Positions 1 through 12,816 are shown, numbered from the stretch's first letter. The stretch is 64,000 nucleotides of DNA from Telopea speciosissima (GCF_018873765.1 NC_057923.1:60816593-60880592), one strand, 5' to 3'. The notes: generated by a model from the sequence alone, not told the origin. Numbers and translations are program-made.

Positions 1-1287
1 ACTTCAACTTGAGATATCTTGGGCTCCCGAACTCCAAATTGGATGAAATTTGGGTCTATTTTGGGTGATTCTTCGCAAGGAACACAATGGTGAGGCCTAT
101 ATAAGCACCCCATGCTCCACGTTTCCTGAAGGACAGAATGGATATTTTATTTATTCTTGAAAGAATCCTAGTCATCACCCTTACTCTCTCTCTCCTCCAA
201 CTTCTCAAGGGTACTTCTGAAATTCTATTTGGGATAGATTTATTTTGAAAGATATTCTCTCACCTATGGAAAGTTGAAAAGTCAAAGATGCTTTGATTTT
301 ATTGCTTGGAGAAGATATCTACAAAGAAAAGGAAGCACTTGTTAGAATTGGAAGTTTACTTTTCTAGAAATAGAAGGTCTATGTAAACAATTTTCTCTTC
401 TTCTTCTTTCTATTTTTTTCTTTTTTCTTAGGATTCAAGGCATTGTAAAAGAGGAAGGAGAAGAGAATATTCTCTTTTCTTAGGGAATATTTCTCCTACA
501 CTTCCCTCTTCTTTCTTCTCCTCTCTTCCTCTTATAAATACCCCTTACCCTCTGGGTTGTAAGGAGTTAGTGAGTTTTTTAGTTCAGTTTTTTAGTTAGT
601 TTCTAGTTCAATTTTAATTTAGTTTTTTAGTGTAATTTTTACTTCATTCACTTAGTGAAATTTTCTCTTCTTTTCCTATTTTTGGCTTAAGTTCTTAGTT
701 TTGATTTCAAGTTCTTAGTTTTGATTTCATAAGTCTAGTTTAATGGTTGTAATAGTTATAGTTTAAAGCTTCCTAGTCTAAGTTCCTATGTTGATGACAA
801 GACATGGAGATTTAGAAGAGGAAGCCATGGTGAGTTTATTCAAGTATTCAAACACATCAAGGTATCTCATTCTCTAAACCCTTAATCTCATTCTCCCTTT
901 CCTCTATCTCTCTCTATCTTCTTCTTCTTCTTCTCCCTCTATTTCTTTTATTTTTTTATATGGTTGTGGTTTGTGGATGCACTTTTATTCCCTTATTCCT
1001 TTTATATGGTTATTATGTGTGGCTGTTTTTTTATTCCTTTCAATTTGCGTTAGTCGATAGGTTAGATGCTCATGTGTTAGACGCCAATTTAATCCCTTAA
1101 TTTTGTTAGATGTTTATGAGTTAGGATGCATTAATTTTTATTAATTTAATTAGTTTAATTTAACACTTTAATTTGGTTCACTTTGCATTACTTTTAAGTT
1201 AGTTAAATAGAGTGGCGTATATCTCCTCGTGTTCGACCCGTAGCTACGATTGACCCGTACGCTTGCGGTATTATTTTAACTCAAACA
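1..1287 (+). repeat. 5' LTR (right three quarters)
   Basis: It matches 4919-6209 almost base for base. It ends in CA at 1286-1287, seven bases before the primer binding site. A TATAAATA box at about 532-540 inside a pyrimidine-rich stretch (440-540) could be the LTR promoter. Confidence 0.9.
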
Positions 1288-1293
1288 AGTTTT

Positions 1294-1311
1294 TGGCGCC
1301 GTTGCCGGGGA
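1294..1311 (+). promoter_or_regulatory. Primer binding site complementary to tRNA-Asp
   Basis: The sequence TGGCGCCGTTGCCGGGGA is the complement of the 3' end of plant tRNA-Asp including CCA. It lies just inside the 5' LTR and would prime minus-strand synthesis. tRNA-Asp sites are known from Athila and related gypsy elements. Confidence 0.9.
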
Positions 1312-1868
1312 GATTATTGACCACTTTATTTTTCTGATTTTTAAGTAATTCGAAGTGCTTTAGTTTCTTCTCTTTCTCCTCTTCTCTTAAAAAAAAAAAA
1401 AAAAAGGTTTTTGAAAACCTCTTCTTGTTTCTCTCTTCTGTTTCAAATAGTGTGCGCCCAATCTAAAGTCTTTCATATGCCCAAACCCAGCCAATCTTGG
1501 TGCCCCTTGATTCGTTGGGTGGTTTGGATTGGCATATGACTTATCTTTGGAGGTGACCACTCTTGATAACAGGAAAGCGACATAGTGAGAGCGTTGGAAA
1601 CATAAACGTATAGTAGTCCTCCACCCTACATCGATTCCATTTGGAGTCGCCCGTAGGTGGCTCGTGAAGACTATACGGGTTCCCTTCTGTCAACCTATAT
1701 GGCAACCTTACGGCTTTGGAATCATTGTTTCGATTTCTGAGGGATAGATACACTATCTACCTTGGGCTCCCTCTTGTTTTTAGTATTTTTTTTTTCTAGT
1801 CTTTTATTTTTCTTTAAATTTTTTTTTATGGGAGACCTCAATTTGGGATAGGTGGTTAATTTAGAATA

Positions 1869-3329
1869 ATGGGAGATACACTTCCAAATAAGACTTTGGG
1901 GGAAAGATGGACCTATGCTAAGGCAACCATGATTTTGGAGGAAATGTTTAAACAGGTTAGGGAAGCCAAAAGTAGTGAGAGAGAGAACAATTTTGCACCA
2001 CCCCAGTACAATTTTGCTCCCCAACCCAACTATGGGCTTTCGGAAAATTTTGATTGGTCACTTCCCCAGACAATCCATGTTATGGAAGGATGCCCTAATC
2101 TTTATGGGGGTGGCTATGGTGATGAGAATGTGAGTCCTCAATTTCAATACAATTCTTTTGGCACTTACAATCAGGGGTGGAGTGATCATCCCGATTTTTT
2201 GTGGGATCAATGGAATAACCAAGCTGGACCACCCAATTTCCTATATCATGGTCAGTTTGGTCCTCCAATGCCCAACCCTCCATTAAATCTCAATGGGCCA
2301 CCTCTCCTTGAACCATATCACCAACCCCTTGAGTTTCAGAACATGGGTGAGGAGGCCAGACTGAATGAGCTTGAGAAATACATAGACCTTCTCACAACAA
2401 GCCAAAATACCATGGAGAAGCAACTCTCTCAACTGATAACCATGGTACAAGAGGAGGAAACGGGTACATTACCTAGTCGGCCTAAACCGCCCCATCCCCA
2501 GTTTAAGGATATTGAAATTCCACCACCCCAGTTTGAGGTTAATGAGAGTCATTCCCAACAAGCTGCTTTTCATGATGATTTATTTGTTGAGATTGAGTCT
2601 CCTCAGGACATTAGTGAAGCGAGATTTGATGAGCTACCTGGGGAAGTCCAACTTTTTCCTAAAATTTCTGATTTTAGTGAGCCTAGTGTTTTTATTGATT
2701 TAGAATCAGATTTTCATGATAACATAGAAACCCAGGAAATTCGATCTCCCCCTCTCTCTTTGGAAAACTTAGATAATTGTCATTTTGAGGATTTCATTGT
2801 CTCACATGTTGATTTGTCCAAACCTCCTAGGTTTGACGATTTTATTGAGGAGGACAATGTTAGTCATAATGCCTTTCAAGCATATTTCCATGATCCTTAT
2901 TTGGCAAACCAAGTTATGCAAAGAGCGGATAGTTGTATTGCCAGGATTGATTTGAGTAAACCTCCAATTTTTGATGATTATTTAGATGAGGTTATTCATA
3001 ATCCTTTTTATGCTTATTGTGATCCGTTTTTGATTGGTTTTTCAAAGAATGATAGGTGTTCTACATTGCAAACGGGAGAGGAGGGACGAATTTATGGCCT
3101 GAGTTTTAATGCCTTCATTTTCCACTGTCCCATGAGGATAGATTTTTCTATTGAATATTTCTCAGTTGTTCTTAACTTCCATATTATTTCTCGCTTTACT
3201 AAAATTCATGGTCGAGTGTTTTCTGGGTCTGAAGCTATTTCTCCATTTACTGGCCATGGATTGAGATTTCTGTTGCTGCTCCTAGCACTTTTTGTAAAGC
3301 TCATGACTCTTCATGATTCTCTTTGTTGA
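1869..3329 (+). CDS. Retrotransposon gag-like ORF, 486 aa, no known enzymatic domain
   Basis: This is the only long frame of the element. The first 155 residues are rich in Asn, Pro, Gly, Phe and Tyr, with NFAPPQYNFAPQPNYG near residue 45. Residues 159-204 form a helical segment (motif MEKQLSQLITMVQEEE) that ends in GTLPS, which resembles the linker at the C-terminal side of Athila/gypsy Gag proteins. The second half is acidic and repeats the motif DLSKPPxFDD at about residues 315 and 360. The last 25 residues are hydrophobic (LRFLLLLLALF). There is no CCHC zinc knuckle. The start is the first ATG after the leader, which itself includes an A-run at 1389-1405. I infer a degenerate Gag remnant; it may or may not be translated. 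Confidence 0.6.
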   Translation: MGDTLPNKTLGERWTYAKATMILEEMFKQVREAKSSERENNFAPPQYNFAPQPNYGLSENFDWSLPQTIHVMEGCPNLYGGGYGDENVSPQFQYNSFGTYNQGWSDHPDFLWDQWNNQAGPPNFLYHGQFGPPMPNPPLNLNGPPLLEPYHQPLEFQNMGEEARLNELEKYIDLLTTSQNTMEKQLSQLITMVQEEETGTLPSRPKPPHPQFKDIEIPPPQFEVNESHSQQAAFHDDLFVEIESPQDISEARFDELPGEVQLFPKISDFSEPSVFIDLESDFHDNIETQEIRSPPLSLENLDNCHFEDFIVSHVDLSKPPRFDDFIEEDNVSHNAFQAYFHDPYLANQVMQRADSCIARIDLSKPPIFDDYLDEVIHNPFYAYCDPFLIGFSKNDRCSTLQTGEEGRIYGLSFNAFIFHCPMRIDFSIEYFSVVLNFHIISRFTKIHGRVFSGSEAISPFTGHGLRFLLLLLALFVKLMTLHDSLC

Positions 3330-3409
3330 TTATATCCGGTAAGCCCCTTCATCTCCTCCCTTGTCCTTATTCTTTCTTTTATGCATGCATTGAGGACACT
3401 GCATGAATT

Positions 3410-3423
3410 AAGTGTGGGGGGGA
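3410..3423 (+). other. Polypurine-tract-like motif 1
   Basis: AAGTGTGGGGGGGA lies 80 bases after the ORF stop and is followed by TGTTGGGC. It shares the core AAGTGTGGGG with the tract next to the 3' LTR. Confidence 0.5.
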
Positions 3424-4188
3424 TGTTGGGCTTAATTGGTGAATTTTGATTGTGACAATAGTTTGATTTTGTGCATATGTCTCTTTGATTGCAAAGCGAG
3501 AGAAAGAGAGAATTAGGTATCCTAGCATGCGAAATAATAAAAAATCCATTTTCAAGGACGGTAATTGGTTTGTATCCGGTGAGAGGGATTGAATTGAAAA
3601 ATATGAGCGTTATTTCATTTGATGGCTAGATTCCTCTATGTGTTTTATGGACCCTTTGATCTTTTGGCTAGTAGTTGAGACCAATTTGTTTGTGGCAAGG
3701 CAAGGCATGAAAGTGGAAGTGAATGAAAAAAAGAAAAAGAAAAAAAACAAGGAATAGAAAAGAAAGTGGAATTCCTTGGGACTAGACAGGACACTGTGCC
3801 TCATGAAGCAGGGTGACTTGATCGAAATTCCTTGAAAGGAAACTCAAAAAAAAAAAACTCTTGCATCAATGTCTCAAAGTCTCTATGGATATATGCAAAA
3901 AGCGAAGCTACCAAGTATTTGGGTGTCTGGTGTATGCTCCACCATGTCATTCAGAGAACAGTAGTGGAGTAGAAATAGAGTTTGTGGTTGAGAAAGAAAA
4001 AAACTTTTGCCTTAATGCCTGAAAAAAAAAAAAAAAGTATGGTCAACAATACTCAATGCCTAAGTCTTTAGTTCCATCGATGCTATGGGGGGGTTTACTT
4101 GAAAGTGAGTAGTGTTCAGAAAATATGAGGAGATCCCTTGAACTTGTTGCATGCTTGTTACTTGAATTGATGTGGGGTGATAAAATTC

Positions 4189-4202
4189 AAGTGTGGGGGA
4201 AC
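4189..4202 (+). other. Polypurine-tract-like motif 2
   Basis: A second AAGTGTGGGGGAA, preceded by TTC as at the true tract. It sits 310 bases upstream of the 3' LTR. Confidence 0.5.
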
Positions 4203-4484
4203 CTTTGGCTCCTTAATCTTTAGTTGAGTATTTCTTTGAGATTGTGTGCCCTATCTTACTTATGCCATGAGAAAAATTTACATCATTCTTTTTGATTTAT
4301 TGAATTTTGGGTGTATATTCACTGCAAACACCCACGAGACACAACTCGTCCACTAGGGGTAACCTAGGGGTTGAAAGGCTTGTTGCACATGCTAAGTGCA
4401 ACCGTGATTCCTACGAAAGTGAGTTAGGATTTTCTGCATTCTAGGTTAGTTTTCTTTTGCTTTACTTGAGGACAAGTAACGTTC

Positions 4485-4498
4485 AAGTGTGGGGAATC
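4485..4498 (+). other. Polypurine tract of the 3' LTR
   Basis: AAGTGTGGGGAATC directly abuts the TG that opens the 3' LTR, the expected position for the plus-strand primer. The non-coding interior 3330-4484 otherwise holds purine-rich and A-run sequence with no gene I can see. Confidence 0.85.
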
Positions 4499-6209
4499 TG
4501 ATGAGCACATTTATGTGTGAAATCTTAGGGCATAAAGCATACATTTTATCACATTGGAGAGTTACTCGGTGCTTTCTTGTGCTTTTCAGGTTGTAGGTGA
4601 TTTCTTGTGAAAATGGAGGAGATGATGCTAAGGAAATGTTTTTAAGCTGTTTAAAGGTGTTAATGGCTTGGATGTGTAGCCCATCGAGTCAGCTTCGTAA
4701 CGGTTCAAACGGCACATGATTCCGAGTTGAAACGAAGAAGTTACGGATGTTTCCGTAACGAAGCACGAAAATGGTCTATAGGGGTTTATTTGTAATTATT
4801 GACAGTCGGCTGGGGATAAAGTGAAACGAAAGTTCAGATTGCAGGGGCCTTAACGAATTATTAGAAGTTATATTTCTTGTACCCGAAAGATTCCATTTGG
4901 AGGGCTCTGGACAGTCCAACTTCAACTTGAGATATCTTGGGCTCCCGAACTCCAAATTGGATGAAATTTGGGTCTATTTTGGGTGATTCTTCGCAAGGAA
5001 CACAATGGTGAGGCCTATATAAGCACCCCATGCTCCACGTTTCCTGAAGGACAGAATGGATATTTTATTTATTCTTGAAAGAATCCTAGTCATCACCCTT
5101 ACTCTCTCTCTCCTCCAACTTCTCAAGGGTACTTCTGAAATTCTATTTGGGATAGATTTATTTTGAAAGATATTCTCTCACCTATGGAAAGTTGAAAAAT
5201 CAAAGATGCTTTGATTTTATTGCTTGGAGAAGATATCTACAAAGAAAAGGAAAGACTTGTTAGAATTGGAAGTTTACTTTTCTAGAAATGAAGGTCTATG
5301 TAAACAATTTTTCTTCTCTTCTTCTTTCTATTTTTTCTTTTTCTTAGGATTCAAGGCATTGTAAAAGAGGAAGGAGAAGAGAATATTCTCTTTTCTTAGG
5401 GAATATTTCTCCTACACTTCCCTCTTCTTTCTTCTCCTCTCTTCCTCTTATAAATACCCCTTACCCTCTGGGTTGTAAGGAGTTAGTGAGTTTTTTAGTT
5501 CAGTTTTTTAGTTAGTTTCTAGTTCAATTTTAATTTAGTTTTTTAGTGTAATTTTTACTTCATTCACTTAGTGAAATTTTCTCTTCTTTTCCTATTTTTG
5601 GCTTAAGTTCTTAGTTTTGATTTCAAGTTCTTAGTTTTGATTTCATAAGTCTAGTTTAATGGTTGTAATAGTTATAGTTTAAAGCTTCCTAGTCTAAGTT
5701 CCTATGTTGATGACAAGACATGGAGATTTAGAAGAGGAAGCCATGGTGAGTTTATTCAAGTATTCAAACACATCAAGGTATCTCATTCTCTAAACCCTTA
5801 ATCTCATTCTCCCTTTCCTCTATCTCTCTCTATCTTCTTCTTCTTCTTCTCCCTCTATTTCTTTTATTTTTTTTATATGGTTGTGGTTTGTGGATGCACT
5901 TTTATTCCCTTATTCCTTTTTATATGGTTATTATGTGTGGCTGTTTTTTTTTATTCCTTTCAATTTGCGTTAGTCTGATAGGTTAGATGCTCATGTGTTA
6001 GGACGCCAATTTAATCCCTTAATTTTGTTAGATGTTTATGAGTTAGGATGCATTAATTTTTATTAATTTAATTAGTTTAATTTAACACTTTAATTTGGTT
6101 CACTTTGCATTACTTTTAAGTTAGTTAAATAGAGTGGCGTATATCTCCTCGTGTTCGACCCGTAGCTACGATTGACCCGTACGCTTGCGGTATTATTTTA
6201 ACTCAAACA
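4499..6209 (+). repeat. 3' LTR, 1711 bp
   Basis: It starts TGATGAGCAC and ends CAAACA. The end was set by aligning to the 5' LTR end at 1287; beyond 6209 the two diverge completely. A TATAAATA box lies at about 5449. The five bases after the LTR are CTTCT, the right half of a target duplication whose left half is outside the window. Confidence 0.92.
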
Positions 6210-7853
6210 CTTCTTACTGAAGAAGCTAAGACCGTAGAAGAATTCTACATGGTTACCACTGAATTGGATGACGATCCGTATACATATAAATAAGCTCTTC
6301 AAGATGTAGATACACCCAAATGGGAGGAAGCCGTGCGCTCTGAAATTGACTAAATGTATTCCAATAACGTCTGGACTCTAGAGGATCCACCAGAAGGCAT
6401 AAAGCCCATTGGATGTAAGTAGATCTTCAAGAGGAAGAGAGGCATAGATGGAAAGGTTGAGAGATTCAAGGCAAGATTGGTAGCAAAACGTTATATCCAA
6501 TAAGAAGATATAGACTATGAGGAGACCTTTTCACCAGTAGCTATGATGAAATCCATCAGGATTTTGTTGGCAATAGCCGCATACCACAATTATGAAATCT
6601 GGCAGATGGATGTGCAAACTGCATTTCTAAATGGATTTCTTGATGAAGAAATCTACATGCAACACCCAGAGGGGTTCACTTCAAAAGGTGAAGAGAACAA
6701 AGTGTGCAAGTTGTTGAGATCCATTTATGGACTCAAGCAAGCTTCCAGGAGTTGGAACATCCGTTTTGATCAAGCAGTCAAATTGTTTGGCTTTGAACAG
6801 AACATGGATGAACCATGCATTTACAATAAGTTCAGTGAGAGTGCGGTTTGTTTTCTCGTATTGTATGTAGATGACATTTTACTAATAGGGAACGATGTTG
6901 GGTTTCTTTCATCCGTAAAGGTGTGGTTGTCCACCACTTTTTTGATGAAGGACTTGGGTGAAGCTAGCTATATCCTTGGGATCAAGCTTATTAGAGATCG
7001 CCAGAAAAAGATGCTAGGCTTGTCACAATCCACATACATAGAAAAGATACTGGCAAGGTTTAACATGGAAAATTCCAAGAAAGAAAATGTTCATTTTCGC
7101 CATGAAATATCACTTTCCAAATCTCAATGCCCCAAGACTCCAGAGGACATTGAAGAGATGAAGAGAGTTCCCTCTGCCTCTGTAGTGGGAATTCTGATGT
7201 ACGCTATGTTGTGTACAAGGTCAGATATCTACTATGTTGTAGGGATAGTGAGTCGGTTTCAATCCAATCCAGGAAAAGAGCATTAGACTGCGGTCAAGAA
7301 TATTCTCAAGTATTTAAGAAAGACCAAAGACTATTTTCTGGTGTATGGGCATGATGAGTTGTCAGTAGTTGGATATACGGATTCGGATTTCTAAACTGAC
7401 AAGGATGATAGAAAGTCTACATTCGGTATGGTTTACCTTATGGGTGGTGGAGCGATTGTGTGGAGAAGCGCCAAACAGAAATCTACAGCCGATTCTACTA
7501 CCGAGGCAGAGTACCTGGCAGCTGGTGATGCAGCCAAGGAAGGTGTCTGGCTCAAGAAATTTCTTATCGACTTGGAGGTTATTCCAAAGTTAGTCAAGAA
7601 CCCCATACCTTTATTATGTGATAACACGAGGGCGATTGCACAGTCCAAGGAGCCTAGGGCTCATCAAAGGAACAAACATGTGCAGCAGAAGTATCACCTG
7701 ATTTGAGAGATAATCCAGCAAGGTGATGTAGTTGTTTCCAAAGTTGGCACTACTAATAATGTGTCAGATGCGATGACAAAAGGATTAGCTCCTATAGTGT
7801 TTGAAAAACATATTGAGAGCATGGGTGTAACTTTTGTTGGCAATTGGCTTTGA
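6210..7853 (+). pseudogene. copia pol remnant: reverse transcriptase and RNase H
   Basis: Continuous copia-type Pol sequence is readable in one frame but is crossed by about seven in-frame stops (for example at 6291, 7284 and just after 7390). The longest open part is 6543-7286. Visible motifs are FSPVA, QMDVQTAFLNG, YGLKQASRSWN and the catalytic YVDD (LVLYVDDILLIGND). The RNase H part follows, with YTDSDF, DRKST and STTEAEYLA. Protease and integrase lie left of the window. The frame starts exactly where the younger retrotransposon ends, so the younger one split this gene. It is dead but easily recognisable. Confidence 0.93.
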
Positions 7854-7869
7854 TGTACAAGTGGGAGAT

Positions 7870-9225
7870 TGTTGGAATTATGTGTTCATCAAACCCGAAT
7901 TATTAAACTATTGAATTTAGCTTTTTACACATTATTATTTTTGGGCTTATAAGAATGTTCCATAGGTCTTTACCTAAAACTTGTCTGAACTAGGAATGGG
8001 ACTGGACATCCCGTTTATATGGTTTTCATATCGCATGTCACGAGAAATGGTGATTTCGGTGCATGGATGTGGGTACACGTCGAGAACGTGTATAGATGAG
8101 AATCTAGTGCGTATATCTTATGCATTGCTACTAGTTGTGTGTGTGATATACTTACTAGCCACTCGATGGCCCTTTGACCTAAGAGATTCCATTTGTTGTA
8201 GTGTGGCATTATGGATTTTGGTAAACCAATGGTTGATGTCTAATAGTACTATAAACCGGCACACTGGATTCGTGAACCCGCATTGTAAACAAAGAGGATT
8301 CTCAACATGGAATCCATTGCTCGTACGCGGGGAATATCCAAGAGAGAGAAAGTGATTGGTCGGAAATAAATCTGGATCCAGTGTTTATTCGAAATATTTT
8401 ATTAATTTATTTTTAATATAAAATTACTATATAAATTATATTGAAAATTGATTTCAAAATTTTTAGGCCGTCCGATCTCAATCACATTCTCTCGATCAAC
8501 GTACATGATGAATTGGAGATTAGTAGCATTAAAGTACATACCCTATAATTCATTATGGGATATTAGGAAAGTGGAAGGGTTTATGTACAATAAAAGAGTT
8601 TATTGGACACATGGCATTGTAGGGGAGAACAAAATATTTATGGTTAAATATCTTTTTATATTATGGCAAGAAATATATGAGAATATCTCATGAACCATAA
8701 TTTAGAACGATTATATCCCTTTTGAGATTCTATGTCTTCACTTTAGTAGCAAATTGGAGTTGCAAAAATTAGAAGATTCACAAAACACCAAAATGGAAGA
8801 TTGAGTCAAGGCAAAGGTGGAAGGAGGTTACTTGAGACCCAAGGATCTCCAAAACTATAAAAGAGGGAGAAGGAGGAGCCTCCCACGATTTTGGCAGTGC
8901 TCTCTCCCCCTCCCACGATTTCTCTCTCTCCCCTCTCTTGTAGTGGTGTGTGTGAGACTTGAGTTAGAGAACTCAAGAGGCTTTGGTGATTTTTGTGTTC
9001 TTCTAAAAGGTTGCAAGGATTGATCAAGCTTCAAAGTGTTGAACGATTTTTCAATCTCCAAGTTTGCACAAGTTGGAAGACCTATTATCTATAGGAGGAG
9101 TTTCACTTGCGATTCTAAGATAACCATGAATGTTATTTTGAAATTGTTTCTTCCCTACTCTTGATCATGAACTACGAGCATTGATCCGATCCAAATTCCG
9201 CTGCGCATCGGGTTTATTCCCAACA
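7870..9225 (+). mobile_element. copia 3' LTR, 1356 bp
   Basis: The LTR starts TGTTGG and ends CCAACA, perfect 6-bp terminal inverted repeats. It follows a purine tract (AAGTGGGAGAT, 7859-7869) that lies six bases after the pol stop. The 3' boundary is confirmed by block B at 39664, where the same downstream sequence has no LTR in front of it. Part of this LTR recurs at 49848-50850. Confidence 0.9.
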
Positions 9226-10994
9226 GCTGTGACTTCCGCCCTCTAAATCCATTACTATTTCAGCCATTTGCGTGCACACGGCCATGATCCCTTCTCTTTT
9301 TCTCTCTTTTAGGATTTTTCTTGTGAAAATCCATTTTTTCTTACAATTTTTGGGGAGACTTCTTTTTTTACAAAATTAGAAATTTGTGCTATTTTCGAGG
9401 TAAATTTAAATTTAAAGAAAAAACTGAATCTTCTGTCTGTCAATGGACAACCAAACGCATAGAAAATTTGGAGCAAAAAATCAATACCGAATCTTCTGTT
9501 TTTTTTCTTCCTATTCTATTGATGTCGTGACAAACAAACACAACCTTAATAAATTAAAGTTGAAGGAATTCAAACTAAGGAAATTAAATCATGAAACTTG
9601 ATTCCAATATAAGGAAATAGCATATTGTGATTGGGAAAAATATATTCTATGCTAACTTTGTGGGAATTCTTTCACATGCCTTCTCATAGAACCAATGTTT
9701 AACTTACAAATAAGATGTCCTGAGCTCAACTCTCTTTGGGGTCTAACCAAACAAGAAAAACTCGGATTTCCTCACATATTTTTCTCTCTTTCCTGATCTT
9801 GTGAGCTCCTATTAACAAAACCCATTCTCACGTGCTGATTGGTGTGACTAGGGAGATTCTCTTCCTCTCCCCCATATGGGTAGTGTGGGGGAAACCTTTA
9901 TATGAAACTTTTAATTCAGATTTTAACCATTTTTTATGTTTACTTTAGGGGAAAAGGCTGGGCACGCCCAGGATGCACAACATGTGTCATCCTCCCTCCT
10001 TCCCTTTTGTAAAAGATCCATTTGCCCTCCAGTGTTCAACCATGTGAATGATGTATGCCGCTAGTTTATCGATAGCTGATGGCATGCCTAACCCTCTCCC
10101 TTACTTTAGATGAAAGTTGCTTAAGGAGAAAGATGTGTTATCTATTAATGCATGAACCCACCCGTGTTTATTCATGTTTCCACATGCTTGCCTTGATGAT
10201 ATGAACATTTTTTATAGGGTGACTTGTTGATTGTATGTATGAAGTGGTGAATTTATTTTGCCCTTTTCAACTTATAATGAGATTTTTTTCTAAAAATTTA
10301 CTTTTTAACCACTTCCAATACTCATTTCAGGCTTAAAATTGACTTGTGAGATAAATGTGAAATCATGTATTACATAAACCCACCCAATCTTTCCATATCC
10401 TATGTGAATAGAGATTATGGTCTCATGATCGTATTATTATTTTAAAGAAACATGAAAACTGGAAAAAAATATGTATATATGGTCCACCTATTAGATCACA
10501 CAAAGTAAGCCCAAGCAACTCTTCAAGGCTCTTACTTGCTTAAAGCTTAAATTTACTTTGAAGCCCGCCTGATGCTTCTACACACATTCCCATTGGCCTG
10601 CACCCATGCACGCATGCATGCAGGGGCCACACTTCCCCACAAGAAATGCTTCCCCCAAAACATGACTGGGTGGGTTTTGTGGGATGCTATGTGGATATGG
10701 AGATGGTGACTGGGTGGGTTTTGTGGCTGTAAGATTTTTTGGTGGTGAAATATTTCTTGGGGATGGACTGTATAATTTTCTCTATTTCAATGAAATTTCT
10801 CTCTTTAAATTAATGCTTACTAATTAAAAGACATGAATGCACTGTATGTATCACTTAGAAGCCAATAATATTAGATTTTAAACTTGGTAGACATTCATTC
10901 AATGCAAAATACAAGGTTTAGCAATCAGCACAAGTATTTAAGGGTACAATTAACATATCATATCATTCCAAGGAAAAGGGAGTTATTTCCTTGG
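9226..10994. other. Non-coding 3' flank of PhzF copy A
   Basis: AT-rich sequence shared with blocks B (39664-42584) and C (50851-52832). I see no gene, RNA gene or intact transposon in it. Short pyrimidine-rich and A/T-rich runs are the only features. Confidence 0.7.
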
Positions 10995-12816
10995 CTATGC
11001 TAATAAGGAACCTTCCATGACAATAACAGCTTTGCCTCGAATCAGTACTCTCTGGTTTGTCTCATCTAAATGCAATTCCAGTACTCCACCCCTTGGAGAT
11101 GCCTAATCCATATAATTTGTGTTATTGAGAAATCTTATGATAGAAAGAGAGGAGAGTTAAAGAAGATACCATGTATGCAACAAAATCACATTTTCCCAGC
11201 TTTTTGCTCCAATAGGGCACTAAAGCACAGTGTATGCTTCCACAAACAGGATCCTGCAAGATAAATGGAAGTTTTTGTGATTTCATTACGATTGAAAGTT
11301 ATAAAGGAAAAGAAAAGTGAAAGGAATAAATTTATTCCATTAACTAATTAAATGATAAAGCGTGGCTCAATCTTTCACATTTACTTCTACAACATAAGTT
11401 TCTAAGTATTAATAATAATGAGAGTGACTAGTTGTCTGTAAATATTAGTTACATTTCAAAAAGGAAATTACTGTCAACAAGGCCATTAAAATACTTATTC
11501 ATAATTGAAAGATAAACAAATAAACCGAGTCCATTTTATGTTCATAAGTAACAAAGAAGTTACCTCATTAAGTCCCGTCTTTGGACTAAAAAAGCGACTG
11601 AAGAAATCAAATCCAGATCCGTCGGGAGCAGGCCCTGTAACAATGAGCCCTCTAGCAGGACATTTTCGTATCTCATCCAATTGTGGTTTTAAATCTGCAA
11701 CAGCCTTTCCAGATGAGAGCTCGACCTAAGAAAATGCAACCAAGTTCCCTCTTTCAGTACAAATGCCAAAAATTTCTATAATTGGAGCTAAAAAAAAGGC
11801 ATCCGCCTAGCGTCCAACAAACATGTGGTGCCTGAATTGGGTAAACAACACTTATTCTTATCCAATGGTACAACCTGGGATAGCCAGTGTCAAATTACAT
11901 GCAATGCTACAAGCATTAAGCAAGAAACAGGAGATGAACTAGGATTAAGAATAGCAGAGGCTTCCAACTCTATCAATTATTGAAATGAAAGTCGTTAAGT
12001 TGTCACCAAGTTAAAGCCCACTAAAAACGTGTTACTACAGTTGTTACCTGCATGCTCCTTCTAGCATACTGATTCAAACCTACACAAATGAAGCACCCTA
12101 AAATATCCATAATCAAGTGTCATTATAAATGAATGGGATAAAATAAGTACATAGATGTCACCACCACCGGCTTCAGCTGTTTTACTTATATTGACCACAG
12201 GAGCGCCATTCAAGGTTTCAGGAAGTGATGGAATATCTACAGATTCACACTCGAGCACAGGAAACGCAGGGAAGTCTAATTCTATAGAGAAGTGCTCCTC
12301 CTGGGTCGCCATCCGAGAACTTTGACACGTCCACATTGCTTCCTGTAGGAACCCGTTTAGCAATTAGAACTCCGGATAGTGTGACGAACTCGATAACATC
12401 CTGTTCTTGCTATCCCGTATGCAAAGAGAAAATGTGCAGATGCCAAGGTTCCATGACCGCAAAGCTTGACCTGTAGATAAAAATGAAAACGAATTATGTG
12501 GGAATGTATTTACCAACAAGTGCGAAAACAATTGACATATTGACAACTAGCCAATGTATGAAATTTAGCAGAACCCATTGGTACTATACAATGGTAACTA
12601 GTGAACATGAGCACATTTTGTATATGGTGAATGAAAGGTCCAAAACGCTTCTCTCGGGTTGATTGTTCCTCGGTGCTACCTTGGCGTCATGAACTATGGG
12701 AAGGCAACTTTGCAGGGGATGTTCCACTAGAAATATTGATATAGTTCAAGAGAACAAGAACGGAAGCAGCAAACCAGGCCATCGAACTGGACCAAAAATA
12801 GGCTATTATGTGTAAT

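Larger units (their letters stand above)
1..6209 (+). mobile_element. Non-autonomous LTR retrotransposon, left end outside window
   Basis: Two long direct repeats (1-1287 and 4499-6209) flank a 3.2 kb interior. Window position 1 aligns to 4919 in the right repeat, so about 420 bases of the left LTR lie outside. The two repeats differ by few substitutions and short indels, which suggests a fairly young insertion. The interior has a tRNA-Asp primer site, one long ORF and a polypurine tract, but I see no protease, reverse transcriptase, RNase H or integrase motif in any frame. It would therefore need proteins from another element. The primer site and the TGATGAGCAC start resemble Ty3/gypsy elements of the Athila/Tat kind (family knowledge, not proof). 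A copia reading frame continues directly at 6210, so this element is nested in it. Confidence 0.9.

Noticed and set aside
7981..8355. A 124-residue plus-strand frame after copia pol
   Set aside because: It lies wholly within the 3' LTR and has no known motif.
12048..12079. A 32-base AG/GT-flanked candidate micro-exon in PhzF intron 3, also present in B and C
   Set aside because: With exon 3 ending at TAT it shifts the frame. It would fit only with an upstream alternative donor (A/GTAAAA) that removes residues conserved in plant homologues. The direct exon 3 to exon 4 join aligns without a gap.
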